Positions 18,633-27,902 are shown, counted from the stretch's first letter. The stretch: DNA of 64,000 bases from Sphingobacterium corticibacter (GCF_003076635.1 NZ_QDKG01000004.1:186001-250000); one strand, 5' to 3'. The notes: a model not told the origin generated them from the sequence alone. A program made the numbers and translations.

Positions 18633-21410
18633 TTAATCGGCAGACATGCCTCCCATCATACTGAAGTCCCAAGATACTTTTACCATAAAGAAACGGGAGA
18701 TCGTATTGTAATTCTGCTGAGAAATCATACCTGCTTGCTGAAAACGGCTGAAACCAATATTTTGATTAAACACATCGTTTACGTATACTTCCGCCGTCAA
18801 CGTTTCATTCTTCAGGAAGCGTTTTGAAACACCTGGAGTAAAGATAAACCGTTTGAAGCTCTGATCGAATACTTCAGTAGGTGCTTCGTACGTATAGTTT
18901 CCTGTCCCGTATAGCTGTATTTTCCATGGCAAATAAGCTTTAAACCAAATATTGGAGCCCAAGGTAAAACCAGAGCTATTGAATTGTGGCTGTAGAGACG
19001 AAGCTAAGCGTCTCCATCCTGGATTCACCCCAACACGGAAGTCAATGGATTTCGTGGTATTTCTTTCAATGTTCAAATCAAAACCATAGTTGTAATTCTG
19101 GTTTCTATTCAGGTCACCATTCAAGAAATTGTAGTTGTCATTAATATTACCATTCACACCATAGCGCGCATCAATTTTGTATTTTTTGATCAAGGTTCTA
19201 CCCATGCCGGTCCAGATATTGGCATTGTTGTTTACCCGTTCGCGCATATTATCAAAGATGATGGTTCGCACACCCGACTCACTGATGTTTACGTTCTGCT
19301 GAATTGCATTATACTGCTGAGAAAATCCAACCGAAGCAAAAACCCACGTGTTTTTCAATAGATCCCAAGAGTTGTAAGACAAATTATAGCTATTGCTCTG
19401 AGCCGGAGTCAAATCAGCATTACCTTGTACAATATTCAATGGATCATTATTCTGGCGCAGAGGCTGAATCTGCGTTAATGATGGCAGGATATTATTTCGG
19501 TTGAAATTGAGACTAATCATCTTCGCTTTCGTTATGTTATAACGAATGCGCGCAGAGGGATTATAGGTAAGAAAACCACGATCCAGCTCCATATTCTGAT
19601 GATTATTGCGCTGGAATAAATCATCATTACGCAGATTATTATTAAAGTTAAATTCGATCTTATCCGATTTGTAACCGACGGAAAGATCACCGGCATTACG
19701 AACAGTATTGAAGTTAAAGTCATTACTAAATTCTTCATCAAACACCGTGTAATCGCCATTAGCATCTGCATTGAATGAATTGTTAATGGAATGGGTCTTA
19801 GAATTATTAAATGTATACCCGATCGATGTCCTCCATTTGTCGGTAATAGGCTCCGTGTACGTAGCAGATGTTTGCAAGTTATTGGAGTTCCGCGCTATGT
19901 CTTTGTACTGATCCGTAATATTGGTATTTACCAATGTCCCATCTGCATTAAATTGATTTGTGGTAGCATCTAGAAATGAATCACCGGTATCATCTGCGAC
20001 GTTTCCCGCTACGCGTAATGATAACGAGCGACCAACTTTGTTAAATTTGCGCGTGAGCAAACCGTCGTAAGTGATATTAGAGGTCTTTGCATCGGTGACT
20101 AATCGAGTTGTATTATCATTAATACGCACGTTTGCTTCGTTGACACTAAACGCTTCGCTATAATCATTGGATTGGCGTTGTCCGCGTGTACCAGATAACT
20201 TCACGATCAAGGTGGTTAATGAATCGATATTCCAATCGTATCTACCATTGAAGCGATGACGTTGATTCTCGACATAGTTATCGCTTAACGTATTTTGATT
20301 AAATGTGCCGTTAGGTAAATTTTGCTGACTCAATCCCGTCGTAATTTCATTGTTTTCAATGCGGCCGAACTTGTAGCTGAGGTTGAGCTTACTGTTTCTT
20401 TTGCCTAAGCGATCCATAAAGCTGACACCCGTGTTAATAGCTTTAGGACGACCGCGACCGTTCCAGTAACTAAATTCATCGCCACCGCTTCCAAAAAACA
20501 TCATAGAACCATCATCCGACATCTGCATTTGGTCATTTTCCAGTCCGAACTTTTCTTCATCTTGCCAACCGAGGCTCACTGTTCCGTCATTAGAAGTTAG
20601 ACCATAAGCAGCGATTTTACGCGATCCCTTAAATTTATTGACGGCGACCTTACCCATATAGAAGTCATCATTACCGACCGCACCTTCTACTTTTCCAAAC
20701 ATGCCGTTTTTAGCATCTTCTTTTAGCGTGACATTGATGGTCTGAATACGTTCGCCATCATCTACACCCGTACGTTCTGCCAAATCAGATTTCTTTTCAT
20801 ATACCTGTACCTTATCGACCATATCCGAACGAATATTGCGGGTCACTAGAGTGGGATCATCTCCAAAAAACTCTTCACCATCTAGCAATACTTTCTCTAC
20901 CGTCTTTCCCTGAGCCGTAATTTTACCTGCCGCATCGACGGTAATACCTGGAAGTACTTTTAACAAATCTTCGACTTTAGCATTTTTCTCGGTGGTAAAA
21001 CTACCTGCATCATATTCAATCGTATCACCTTTAATAACCACAGGAATACGACCGGTGATCATGACTTCCTCAATTAAGTTGGCTACGCCAGTAAGTCCGA
21101 CTTCCCCAATATCGACGTTGCCAGCACCTTTCTCCAAAAGCTGAGAGAACGAACCATATTTTGGGTAACTAATCATCAAAAGATAATCTTGCGAATCGGA
21201 TTTTGTCAAACTAAAGCGGCCGGCTTCGTCCACTCGGGTAAAGTCTACTAAAATAGAATCCTTCGCTTGCAACAGCATAACCGTGGCGTTTTGAAGACCG
21301 GTTTTATCGGTATCGTCTACCACTTTACCGCCTACTTTGGATTGCGCGTACCCTCCCAAGGCACACAAGAATGTTAGCACAATTACTAAAGGAATAGTAA
21401 ATTTTTTCAT
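18633..21410 (-). CDS. Outer-membrane beta-barrel protein, TonB-receptor-like
   Basis: Large outer-membrane protein of 925 residues. Order: signal peptide (1-22, ending GYAQ), a carboxypeptidase-regulatory-like domain (about 24-105: KVGGKVVDDTDKTGLQNATV), a plug-like domain (about 125-215: VEDLLKVLPGITVD, GEEFFGDDPTLVTRNI), then a barrel rich in Asn and aromatic strands up to the C-terminus. This matches the outer membrane beta-barrel family (OMP_b-brl_3) common in Sphingobacteriaceae rather than SusC. No partner SusD is present; the downstream gene is a GLPGLI protein. Ligand unknown. Confidence 0.87.
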   Translation of the reverse strand: MKKFTIPLVIVLTFLCALGGYAQSKVGGKVVDDTDKTGLQNATVMLLQAKDSILVDFTRVDEAGRFSLTKSDSQDYLLMISYPKYGSFSQLLEKGAGNVDIGEVGLTGVANLIEEVMITGRIPVVIKGDTIEYDAGSFTTEKNAKVEDLLKVLPGITVDAAGKITAQGKTVEKVLLDGEEFFGDDPTLVTRNIRSDMVDKVQVYEKKSDLAERTGVDDGERIQTINVTLKEDAKNGMFGKVEGAVGNDDFYMGKVAVNKFKGSRKIAAYGLTSNDGTVSLGWQDEEKFGLENDQMQMSDDGSMMFFGSGGDEFSYWNGRGRPKAINTGVSFMDRLGKRNSKLNLSYKFGRIENNEITTGLSQQNLPNGTFNQNTLSDNYVENQRHRFNGRYDWNIDSLTTLIVKLSGTRGQRQSNDYSEAFSVNEANVRINDNTTRLVTDAKTSNITYDGLLTRKFNKVGRSLSLRVAGNVADDTGDSFLDATTNQFNADGTLVNTNITDQYKDIARNSNNLQTSATYTEPITDKWRTSIGYTFNNSKTHSINNSFNADANGDYTVFDEEFSNDFNFNTVRNAGDLSVGYKSDKIEFNFNNNLRNDDLFQRNNHQNMELDRGFLTYNPSARIRYNITKAKMISLNFNRNNILPSLTQIQPLRQNNDPLNIVQGNADLTPAQSNSYNLSYNSWDLLKNTWVFASVGFSQQYNAIQQNVNISESGVRTIIFDNMRERVNNNANIWTGMGRTLIKKYKIDARYGVNGNINDNYNFLNGDLNRNQNYNYGFDLNIERNTTKSIDFRVGVNPGWRRLASSLQPQFNSSGFTLGSNIWFKAYLPWKIQLYGTGNYTYEAPTEVFDQSFKRFIFTPGVSKRFLKNETLTAEVYVNDVFNQNIGFSRFQQAGMISQQNYNTISRFFMVKVSWDFSMMGGMSAD

Positions 21411-21562
21411 GTATTAAATTAGTTTTATCAGTCAGTCGGGTGCAGAATTATCCTTCTTACAGCATGCACATTTTTTCTTTCACAGTAGACTATGAACCCT
21501 TCTATTAAACTTTGTCGCGCGAAAGCGAATAATGTTACAATTTTTAACAAAAAATATTTCAG

Positions 21563-21570
21563 TAGTTTTG
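21563..21570 (+). promoter_or_regulatory. -7 element TAGTTTTG before the dipeptidase gene
   Basis: Exact TAnnTTTG match 18 nt before the ATG at 21588; no clear -33 partner. Because it falls within the upstream extension of the frame, it argues against the ATG at 21492. Confidence 0.5.
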
Positions 21571-21587
21571 TGGAAACACAACAAGTC

Positions 21588-22958
21588 ATGCAAAAAATTA
21601 AAGATTATGTATCGGCGAACACCGATCGCTTCTTGGCTGAATTATTTGAGCTATTACGTTTCCCATCAGTAAGTGCTGATCCTAAATTCAAGGAAGATGT
21701 CGTAAAAACGGCTGCTTTCGTTGCACAGAAATTAGAAGAAGCTGGCGCAGACAAAGTAGAAGTTTGTGAAACGGCTGGTTACCCAATCGTATATGGAGAG
21801 AAATTAATTGATCCGAACTTGCCAACCGTATTGGTATACGGACACTACGATGTTCAACCAGCGGACCCATTAGAATTGTGGGATACACCTCCTTTTGAGC
21901 CTACGGTACGCGACGGTAAGATTTATGCGCGTGGCGCGGCCGATGATAAAGGACAGTTTTACATGCACGTAAAGGCATTCGAATACATGATGCGCGAGCA
22001 AGAGCTACCTTGTAATATTAAATTCATGATCGAAGGCGAGGAAGAAGTTGGTTCTTCGAACTTAGGTACATTCGTCAAAGAAAACAAAGAGCGTCTTAGT
22101 GCTGATGTGATTGTCATCTCTGACACGGCGATGATCAGCTTAGAGCAGCCATCTATCGAAACTGGGCTGCGTGGACTTTCTTATGTAGAAGTTGAAGTGA
22201 CTGGACCAAATCGCGATTTGCACTCCGGTGTTTATGGTGGCGCTGTAGCCAATCCAGCGACCATCTTATCGAAAATGATTGCTTCATTGCACGATGAAAA
22301 CAATCATATTGCCATTCCGGGCTTCTACGATGATGTGGTAGAATTATCGGACGCAGAACGAAAAGCACTCAATGAAGCACCATTTGATGTAGAAGAATAT
22401 AAGGCTGATCTTGGAGTAAATGAGATCTGGGGCGAAGCGGGCTACTCTTCTATTGAGCGAGCTGGTACAAGACCAACCTTGGAAGTGAACGGTATCTGGG
22501 GCGGATATATTGGTGAAGGTGCGAAAACGGTATTACCTTCTAAAGCATTTGCTAAGATCTCTATGCGTTTGGTACCTAATCAGAACTCAGCGCGCATCAC
22601 CGAACTTTTCCAATCACATTTTGAAGGTATTGCTCCAAAATCGGTAAAGGTAAAGGTAACACCGCATCACGGGGGTGAACCGGTGGTAACACCGACGGAC
22701 AGCATCGCATACAAAGCAGCAGAAAAAGCCCTGCACGAGACATTTGGCAAAATGCCTATTCCGACTCGTGGTGGTGGATCGATTCCGATCGTCGCCTTAT
22801 TTGAGAAAGAATTGGGCATCAAGACTGTTCTTTTAGGATTTGGTTTGGATAGCGACAACCTGCACTCTCCAAATGAGAAATATGGAATCGACAATTACCT
22901 GAAAGGTATTGAGACGATTCCATTGTTTCACAAATACTTTACAGAGTTAAGTAAATAA
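21588..22958 (+). CDS. Dipeptidase, peptidase family M20
   Basis: Dinuclear zinc peptidase of 456 residues that splits dipeptides or related amides in the cytoplasm. Metal and catalytic residues: His86 and Asp88 in GHYDVQPA, Asp119 in ARGAADDKG, Glu151-Glu153 in EGEEEVGS, and a C-terminal His in DNLHSPNEKYG. The RDLHSGVYGG segment is the dimerisation-domain hallmark of the CNDP/carnosinase-like branch. The frame extends upstream to 21492, but the TAGTTTTG promoter element inside that extension and the normal family start MQKIKDYV favour 21588. Confidence 0.92.
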   Translation: MQKIKDYVSANTDRFLAELFELLRFPSVSADPKFKEDVVKTAAFVAQKLEEAGADKVEVCETAGYPIVYGEKLIDPNLPTVLVYGHYDVQPADPLELWDTPPFEPTVRDGKIYARGAADDKGQFYMHVKAFEYMMREQELPCNIKFMIEGEEEVGSSNLGTFVKENKERLSADVIVISDTAMISLEQPSIETGLRGLSYVEVEVTGPNRDLHSGVYGGAVANPATILSKMIASLHDENNHIAIPGFYDDVVELSDAERKALNEAPFDVEEYKADLGVNEIWGEAGYSSIERAGTRPTLEVNGIWGGYIGEGAKTVLPSKAFAKISMRLVPNQNSARITELFQSHFEGIAPKSVKVKVTPHHGGEPVVTPTDSIAYKAAEKALHETFGKMPIPTRGGGSIPIVALFEKELGIKTVLLGFGLDSDNLHSPNEKYGIDNYLKGIETIPLFHKYFTELSK

Positions 22959-23018
22959 TCAAGAGGGTTCAGGGCAGTCAGCTTACGAACCCCTTTCACT
23001 TGATTTAAGATTTTTTTT
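22959..23018 (+). terminator. Probable terminator after the dipeptidase gene
   Basis: TCAAG/CTTGA and GGGTTC/GAACCC arms enclose a 16-nt loop with a small bulge, then TTTAAGATTTTTTTT. Confidence 0.55.
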
Positions 23019-23049
23019 GGACGGCTCACTAATCAGAGCCACTCGCTAC

Positions 23050-23799
23050 ATGAAGCTATTTTTTCGGAAGGCACATCGCATATACTATTTGAGTATGGTA
23101 TTTTTATGCTTTTTACTCTGCTTGCCAATTCTTTTGGTATTGGCGCGCAAACCTGAACGGTATTACAATCAGCTGGTTTTTTTTCGCAAATGGATTAGCG
23201 TCATAAGTGCGGCCGCAGCCGGAATTCGTTTTCAATTTCATTTTGAAGTGCCCATAGATTGGTCTCGCCCTTATGTGCTATGCCCCAATCACACCTCTAT
23301 ACTGGATATATCGGTGTTGACGCATTTGTGTCCACAGCCGTTTTCGTTCTTGGGAAAAGTAGAATTATTGCGCAATCCGGTAACTGCCATTTTTTTTCGC
23401 AGTATTGATGTTCCAGTAGATCGAAGCAATAGAATGTCCTCCTTTCGGGCTTTTCAGCGAGGAAGTGAAATACTCAAAAAAGAACGTTCGCTGGTCGTTT
23501 TCCCCGAAGGGAAAATCGATGATGAATACCCGCCACGTTTACACCCATTCAAGTCAGGACCTTTTCGATTAGCAAAAGACAATCAAGTGCTGGTATTGCC
23601 TATCGTGATACACAATGCCTGGCAGTTATTATGGGATGATGGCGGCAAATATGGGTCGAGGCCTGGCACTATTCATATCTCCGTGCTAAAACCTATCGCG
23701 GCAGACCATCTAATGACCGAAAATTTAGACTCTATAGCAGATTTGACCTACAATCGTATGCAAGAAACCCTATGTCACGAAAAAAATAATTACCTGTAA
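23050..23799 (+). CDS. plsC: 1-acyl-sn-glycerol-3-phosphate acyltransferase (PlsC-like)
   Basis: Inner-membrane acyltransferase that adds the second acyl chain in phosphatidic-acid synthesis. One or two N-terminal membrane helices (residues about 12-32) precede the acyltransferase motif NHTSILD with His81 and Asp86; motif III is FPEGKID at 151-157. Length 249 aa from ATG 23050; the frame reaches a TTG at 23017 but that start has no support. Other family members act on lyso-ornithine lipids, so PlsC is the likely but not certain assignment. Confidence 0.87.
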   Translation: MKLFFRKAHRIYYLSMVFLCFLLCLPILLVLARKPERYYNQLVFFRKWISVISAAAAGIRFQFHFEVPIDWSRPYVLCPNHTSILDISVLTHLCPQPFSFLGKVELLRNPVTAIFFRSIDVPVDRSNRMSSFRAFQRGSEILKKERSLVVFPEGKIDDEYPPRLHPFKSGPFRLAKDNQVLVLPIVIHNAWQLLWDDGGKYGSRPGTIHISVLKPIAADHLMTENLDSIADLTYNRMQETLCHEKNNYL

Positions 23800-23843
23800 A
23801 ATAGATAGTTACTATTTAATAGGACAGCATTCCGTGATAAGAC

Positions 23844-23873
23844 TTGCATAAAACAACTATTTTGCTACTTTTG
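23844..23873 (+). promoter_or_regulatory. Promoter of the DUF2795 gene (TTG-N19-TACTTTTG)
   Basis: TTG 23844-23846, 19-nt spacer, TACTTTTG 23866-23873. Predicted start near 23879, leader about 25 nt. Confidence 0.72.
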
Positions 23874-23904
23874 CGAAAAGTAACAAGCTTAAATAGAGAA
23901 GACT

Positions 23905-24126
23905 ATGTATTGGACACTTGAATTAGCTTCGCATTTGGAAGATGCGCCGTGGCCTGCTACGAAAGACGAGTTAATTGACTACGGAATTCGTTCAGGAGCA
24001 CCGGTAGAGGTTATTGAAAATCTACAGGCACTGGAAGACGATGGTGAGCCATACGAAAATATCGAAGAGATATGGCCAGACTATCCGACAAAGGATGATT
24101 TCTTCTTCAACGAAGATGAATACTAG
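23905..24126 (+). CDS. DUF2795 domain-containing small acidic protein
   Basis: Seventy-three residues, strongly acidic at the C-terminus (YPTKDDFFFNEDEY) with an N-terminal wHTH-like segment LASHLEDAPWPATKDELIDYGIRSGAP, the DUF2795 signature. In this phylum the protein is conserved nearly unchanged, which points to a basic cellular role, but none is known to me. It is a single-gene unit with a strong promoter and a strong terminator, suggesting high expression. Confidence 0.88.
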   Translation: MYWTLELASHLEDAPWPATKDELIDYGIRSGAPVEVIENLQALEDDGEPYENIEEIWPDYPTKDDFFFNEDEY

Positions 24127-24132
24127 ACCTTA

Positions 24133-24170
24133 AAAAGCCGCTTGACACGAAATCAAGCGGCTTTTGTTTT
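24133..24170 (+). terminator. Terminator of the DUF2795 gene
   Basis: AAAAGCCGCTTGA pairs perfectly with TCAAGCGGCTTTT over a 7-nt loop, followed by GTTTT. Confidence 0.9.
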
Positions 24171-24286
24171 ATCGCGTTGTCGTATCTCCGCGCGAAGACG
24201 ACGTGGGGGAACAAGTCGTTGCGAAGCCTAGTAACGAGGCTGTGGCAGTTTAAGTTATTAACCTTATCAACCGTCTATCAACTCCT
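24171..24286 (-). repeat. Dispersed modular repeat, copy 1 (inverted relative to copy 2)
   Basis: Three modules in order: 24171-24205 matches the reverse complement of 43621-43655 at 28 of 35 positions; about 24212-24250 matches the reverse complement of the 39-nt unit at 43556-43594 with small gaps; about 24253-24286 is a run of TTATxAAC-type units like 43514-43553. The three modules have the same order as in copy 2 when read on the minus strand, so this is one compound element, not chance similarity. Confidence 0.75.
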
Positions 24287-24333
24287 TTCTTTAATCCTTT
24301 CCACCAAATCCCTGTCTAACAAAAAACACCGGA

Positions 24334-24852
24334 ATGAAAAAGACTTTATTGGCGCTCCTAATATCGATTGTCAGCTTACCGCTTTTTGCGCAGATGCGCA
24401 TTAATCGCGACAAAACGCCGCAAACGAAAGCCATGCAAATCAATACGGATACAGTCGCCGCACCGACAACGCGATCCAATAGCTTACGCACCGCACAACA
24501 GTTTATCGCAGATTTGGCCAATCCGGATCTCGCTTTGGACATTGTACTAAGTAAGCACGTTCTCGTACAAGATGCTGATGATGAAATGTATGATTATTTA
24601 CTAGCCAGCTTGGCGGAAATACGACTGAACCTGATGAGCAAGCGCATCGAAGATATTCGATACGTAACCTACCAGGAGATGCCACGCAAGGAGGTGGCGG
24701 ACATTGATACCGAAGGAAAAAATACTGCGGATATGGTCTTTCTGTACTCTGGTAAGCGCCAAATGACTGCTTTATTAACACAAAATAATAAGATTGCCTC
24801 TTTCACACTAGTATCTAAAGGAGGAAATCGTGCACATTTTGTGACGTATTGA
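24334..24852 (+). CDS. Secreted protein of unknown function
   Basis: A 172-residue protein with a clean signal peptide (MKKTLLALLISIVSLPLFAQ, cut before MRINRD). The mature part has a linker rich in Thr and polar residues (22-50) and a compact domain from about 50 to 170 ending in beta-strand-like stretches (TADMVFLYSGKRQMTALLTQ, NKIASFTLVSKGG). I do not recognise a family. It stands alone between the repeat and the trp leader. Confidence 0.7.
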   Translation: MKKTLLALLISIVSLPLFAQMRINRDKTPQTKAMQINTDTVAAPTTRSNSLRTAQQFIADLANPDLALDIVLSKHVLVQDADDEMYDYLLASLAEIRLNLMSKRIEDIRYVTYQEMPRKEVADIDTEGKNTADMVFLYSGKRQMTALLTQNNKIASFTLVSKGGNRAHFVTY

Positions 24853-24863
24853 TTGTCAAATTA

Positions 24864-24895
24864 TTTGTTTTATCAAAAACTATTCGCAATATTTG
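24864..24895 (+). promoter_or_regulatory. Possible trp operon promoter (TTTG-N20-AATATTTG)
   Basis: TTTG at 24864-24867, 20-nt spacer, AATATTTG at 24888-24895, one mismatch to TAnnTTTG. It would start transcription only a few bases before the leader peptide. Confidence 0.45.
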
Positions 24896-24907
24896 TTTTA
24901 CAGAAAC

Positions 24908-24955
24908 ATGAGAAATTACAGTACATTTAAAGCTTGGTGGTGGCATAACGGATAA
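24908..24955 (+). CDS. trpL: Trp operon leader peptide
   Basis: Fifteen-codon frame MRNYSTFKAWWWHNG with three consecutive TGG codons at 24935-24943. With only three codons and the stop after them, a ribosome short of charged tRNA-Trp would stall just before the regulatory hairpins. It is followed by a hairpin at 24950-24971 and an intrinsic terminator at 25005-25032, then trpD at 25114. This is the classical layout of transcription attenuation. Too short for ordinary gene calls. Confidence 0.88.
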   Translation: MRNYSTFKAWWWHNG

Positions 24956-24971
24956 CGTTGTGGCAACATCC
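24950..24971 (+). promoter_or_regulatory. Trp attenuator hairpin / antiterminator strand
   Basis: GGAT...ATCC and GTTG...CAAC pair here. The GGCAA at 24962-24966 can instead pair with TTGCC at 25008-25012 in the terminator's left arm. A ribosome stalled on the Trp codons would leave this segment free to block the terminator; one reaching the stop codon would cover it. Confidence 0.6.
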
Positions 24972-25004
24972 TATGTCTTCAAAATTATACTGATAGAAAT
25001 AGTG

Positions 25005-25032
25005 GGCTTGCCTTTTTGGCAAGCCTTTTTTT
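25005..25032 (+). terminator. Trp operon attenuator terminator
   Basis: GGCTTGCC and GGCAAGCC form a perfect 8-bp stem around TTTTT, followed by seven T residues. Located between trpL and trpD. Confidence 0.88.
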
Positions 25033-25113
25033 ATGATCTGAAGGCGCTTGATAAACAGAACTGAATCAACAAGCGTACTTCAAACGGCGTGATAAAACGC
25101 GAAACAAATACAG

Positions 25114-26103
25114 ATGAAAGAAATATTATCCCATCTATTCGAATACAAATCCTTCGACCGCAAGGAGGCTTATGATATATTGACCAATATTGCCACGGGC
25201 AAATATGATAGTCACCAGATTGCGGCTTTTATGACTACTTATGGCATGCGCAGCATCCGAGTAGAAGAATTACAGGGATTTCGCGACGCGATGTACGACC
25301 TATGTCTTAAGGTAGAGTTCCCGGGTTATCGACTCATCGACATGTGCGGTACGGGCGGAGATGGAAAAGACACCTTTAACATTTCGACGTTAGCGTCCTT
25401 TGTCGTTGCAGGAGCAGGCTATCACGTCGCCAAACATGGCAATGTGGGCGTATCTTCTGGGTGCGGATCTTCTAACGTGATGGAATTATTGGGCTACACA
25501 TTTACCAGCGATCGCGATGCTTTACAAAAGCAGTTGGATGAAGCCAATATTTGCTTCTTACACGCTCCCCTCTTCCACCCGGCGATGAAAACCGTAGCGC
25601 CGATTCGTCGCGCATTGGGTGTCAAAACCTTTTTCAATATGCTAGGGCCATTGACCAATCCGGCAAATCCAGAATTTCAATCCGTTGGCGTGTTCAGTTT
25701 AGAATTGGCTCGCTTGTATGCATACCTTTATCAAGGTGGCGAAAAGAAATACAGCATTATGCATGCGCTGGATGGCTACGATGAGATCTCCCTAACAGGC
25801 GATTTTAAAGTGATCGACAATGCGGGCGAGCATTACTTTCAAGTTTCCGATCTTGGCTTCGATCCGGTCTTGGCAGAACAGATTGGCGGCGGCAGCAATC
25901 CAGCTGAATCCGCAGCTGTTTTTCGCAAGATCATTGACGGAGAAGGAACTGATGCGCAAAATCAGGTGGTTTTGACCAACGCGGCCTTTGCCATCAAAAC
26001 ATTAGAACCAGAGAAAACTTTCGGAGATTGTTTTTACGAGGCAGAATCATCCTTATTAGGAAAGAAAGCGCTTAATAGCTTATTGAAGTTGACCAATGGA
26101 TAG
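25114..26103 (+). CDS. trpD: Anthranilate phosphoribosyltransferase
   Basis: Transfers phosphoribose from PRPP to anthranilate, second step of tryptophan synthesis. The PRPP loop CGTGGDG is at 78-84, followed by KDTFNIST and the anthranilate-site segment KHGNVGVSSGCGS from 107. Length 329 is standard and the protein is not fused to a TrpG amidotransferase. First structural gene after the attenuator; its end overlaps trpF by 8 nt. Confidence 0.96.
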   Translation: MKEILSHLFEYKSFDRKEAYDILTNIATGKYDSHQIAAFMTTYGMRSIRVEELQGFRDAMYDLCLKVEFPGYRLIDMCGTGGDGKDTFNISTLASFVVAGAGYHVAKHGNVGVSSGCGSSNVMELLGYTFTSDRDALQKQLDEANICFLHAPLFHPAMKTVAPIRRALGVKTFFNMLGPLTNPANPEFQSVGVFSLELARLYAYLYQGGEKKYSIMHALDGYDEISLTGDFKVIDNAGEHYFQVSDLGFDPVLAEQIGGGSNPAESAAVFRKIIDGEGTDAQNQVVLTNAAFAIKTLEPEKTFGDCFYEAESSLLGKKALNSLLKLTNG

Positions 26104-26740
26104 GAAATTAGTGGTAAAGGTCTGTGGAATGAAGGAAGCGAGTAATATCGCATCCTTACTTCAATTGCCGGTAGATTTTATCGGCCTGATCTTTTATGCA
26201 AAATCGCCAAGATTTGTTGGAAATTTAGATCCGCAGATTTTCGATCAATACAACATACGCAAAGCGGGCGTTTTCGTTGATCAGCCACTGGAAGAAATAC
26301 TAGAAAAGCAGCAAGCATTTCAGCTGGATGTGATACAATTGCACGGGCAGGAATCTCCAACGTTTTGTCAAGCGTTAAAAAACAAAGGCTTGACGGTTTG
26401 GAAAGCTTTCGGCGTAAATACGGAATTCGACTTCGGCATACTGGATGCGTACAGCGATGTGGTAGATCTATTTCTCTTTGACACAAAAACACCGGCACAT
26501 GGCGGTAGCGGTAATACTTTTGACTGGGATTTGTTAGACCAATACAGTGGAAAAACTCCTTATCTGCTGAGCGGTGGTATCGGCGTACATAACTTGGCGT
26601 CCGCGTTAGAACAAAAAGATAGTAGAATGGTCGGGCTGGATCTAAACTCCAAACTGGAAATTGCCCCCGGCCTCAAAGACATAGATTTAGTACAAAAAGC
26701 ACTCAAAATAATTCATCATGAGCCAATATCAAGTAGATAG
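26096..26740 (+). CDS. trpF: Phosphoribosylanthranilate isomerase
   Basis: TIM-barrel isomerase, third step of the pathway. The general base Cys is in [10 protein letters not shown] near residue 10 and the C-terminal phosphate site in LDLNSKLE near 181; LLSGGIG is the barrel strand 7 loop. 214 residues. Overlaps trpD by 8 nt and trpB by 23 nt. The usual neighbour trpC is absent between trpD and trpF. Confidence 0.95.
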   Translation: MDRKLVVKVCGMKEASNIASLLQLPVDFIGLIFYAKSPRFVGNLDPQIFDQYNIRKAGVFVDQPLEEILEKQQAFQLDVIQLHGQESPTFCQALKNKGLTVWKAFGVNTEFDFGILDAYSDVVDLFLFDTKTPAHGGSGNTFDWDLLDQYSGKTPYLLSGGIGVHNLASALEQKDSRMVGLDLNSKLEIAPGLKDIDLVQKALKIIHHEPISSR

Positions 26741-27902
26741 TCGGGGATATTATGGTCCGTTTGGCGGAGCGTACGTACCCGAAATGCTTTACCCGAATGT
26801 AGAGGAACTACAAAATGAATATCAAAACATCATCCAAGACCCCAGCTTTCGGGAGGATTTTATCAAATTGCTAAAAGATTACGTGGGTCGGCCTTCGCCT
26901 TTGTATTTGGCGAATCGTTTATCTGAAAAATATGGTGCACGCATCTTTTTGAAAAGAGAAGATCTTAATCATACGGGCGCGCATAAAATCAACAATACCA
27001 TTGGCCAAATTTTGCTGGCTGAGCGCTTAGGCAAAAAACGCATTATCGCCGAAACGGGCGCTGGCCAACATGGTGTGGCAACAGCGACTGTTTGTGCGCT
27101 GAAAGGTTTGGAATGCGTGGTGTATATGGGCGAGATCGATATTGAACGCCAAGCGCCCAACGTTGCTCGTATGAAAATGATGGGCGCCACCGTAGTACCC
27201 GCTACGTCGGGCAGCAAAACTTTGAAAGATGCGACAAACGAAGCATTACGCGATTGGATCAATAATCCGGTAGATACGCATTATATCATTGGCTCAGTCG
27301 TTGGACCGCATCCTTATCCCGATATGGTCGCGCGTTTTCAATCCATCATTTCAGAAGAAACGCGCAAACAATTGGTCGAGCAAACAGGCAGCAGCCATGC
27401 TGATCACGTTATAGCCTGCGTTGGTGGTGGCTCGAATGCGGCCGGCATGTTTTATCATTTCTTGGATGATGAAGCGGTGAATCTTATCGCCGTAGAAGCG
27501 GCAGGTCATGGCGTCAATTCGGGAGAATCGGCAGCGACGACCGCTTTAGGACGCGAAGGCGTATTGCACGGCAGTCGCTCGATCTTAATGCAAACCGAAG
27601 ATGGCCAGGTCATTGAGCCCTACTCCATTTCAGCCGGATTGGATTATCCGGGAATCGGACCGCAGCATGCATGGTTGTTCAAAAGCGGACGCGGCACGTT
27701 TGTGAGCGCCACAGATGACGAAGCCATGCAGGCAGGATTGTTATTGACGAAGTTAGAAGGCATTATTCCCGCAATAGAAAGTGCCCATGCTTTGGCACAT
27801 CTGGAGAAAATGACCTTCAAAGGCGACGAAACCGTGGTAGTTTGTCTGTCTGGCCGCGGCGACAAGGACTTGGATAATTACATGAAATACTTTGGCTTTT
27901 AA
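26718..27902 (+). CDS. trpB: Tryptophan synthase beta chain
   Basis: PLP subunit that joins indole and serine. The Schiff-base lysine is Lys90 in HTGAHKIN, the PLP phosphate loop is [10 protein letters not shown] near 233-242, and the C-terminal SGRGDKDL is conserved. 394 residues, TrpB1 type. The start ATG lies inside the end of trpF, which implies coupled translation. Confidence 0.97.
   Translation: MSQYQVDSRGYYGPFGGAYVPEMLYPNVEELQNEYQNIIQDPSFREDFIKLLKDYVGRPSPLYLANRLSEKYGARIFLKREDLNHTGAHKINNTIGQILLAERLGKKRIIAETGAGQHGVATATVCALKGLECVVYMGEIDIERQAPNVARMKMMGATVVPATSGSKTLKDATNEALRDWINNPVDTHYIIGSVVGPHPYPDMVARFQSIISEETRKQLVEQTGSSHADHVIACVGGGSNAAGMFYHFLDDEAVNLIAVEAAGHGVNSGESAATTALGREGVLHGSRSILMQTEDGQVIEPYSISAGLDYPGIGPQHAWLFKSGRGTFVSATDDEAMQAGLLLTKLEGIIPAIESAHALAHLEKMTFKGDETVVVCLSGRGDKDLDNYMKYFGF

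Noticed and set aside
21492..21587. Extended N-terminus of the M20 dipeptidase
   Set aside because: The extension contains a promoter element and does not resemble the family; a start at 21588 fits.
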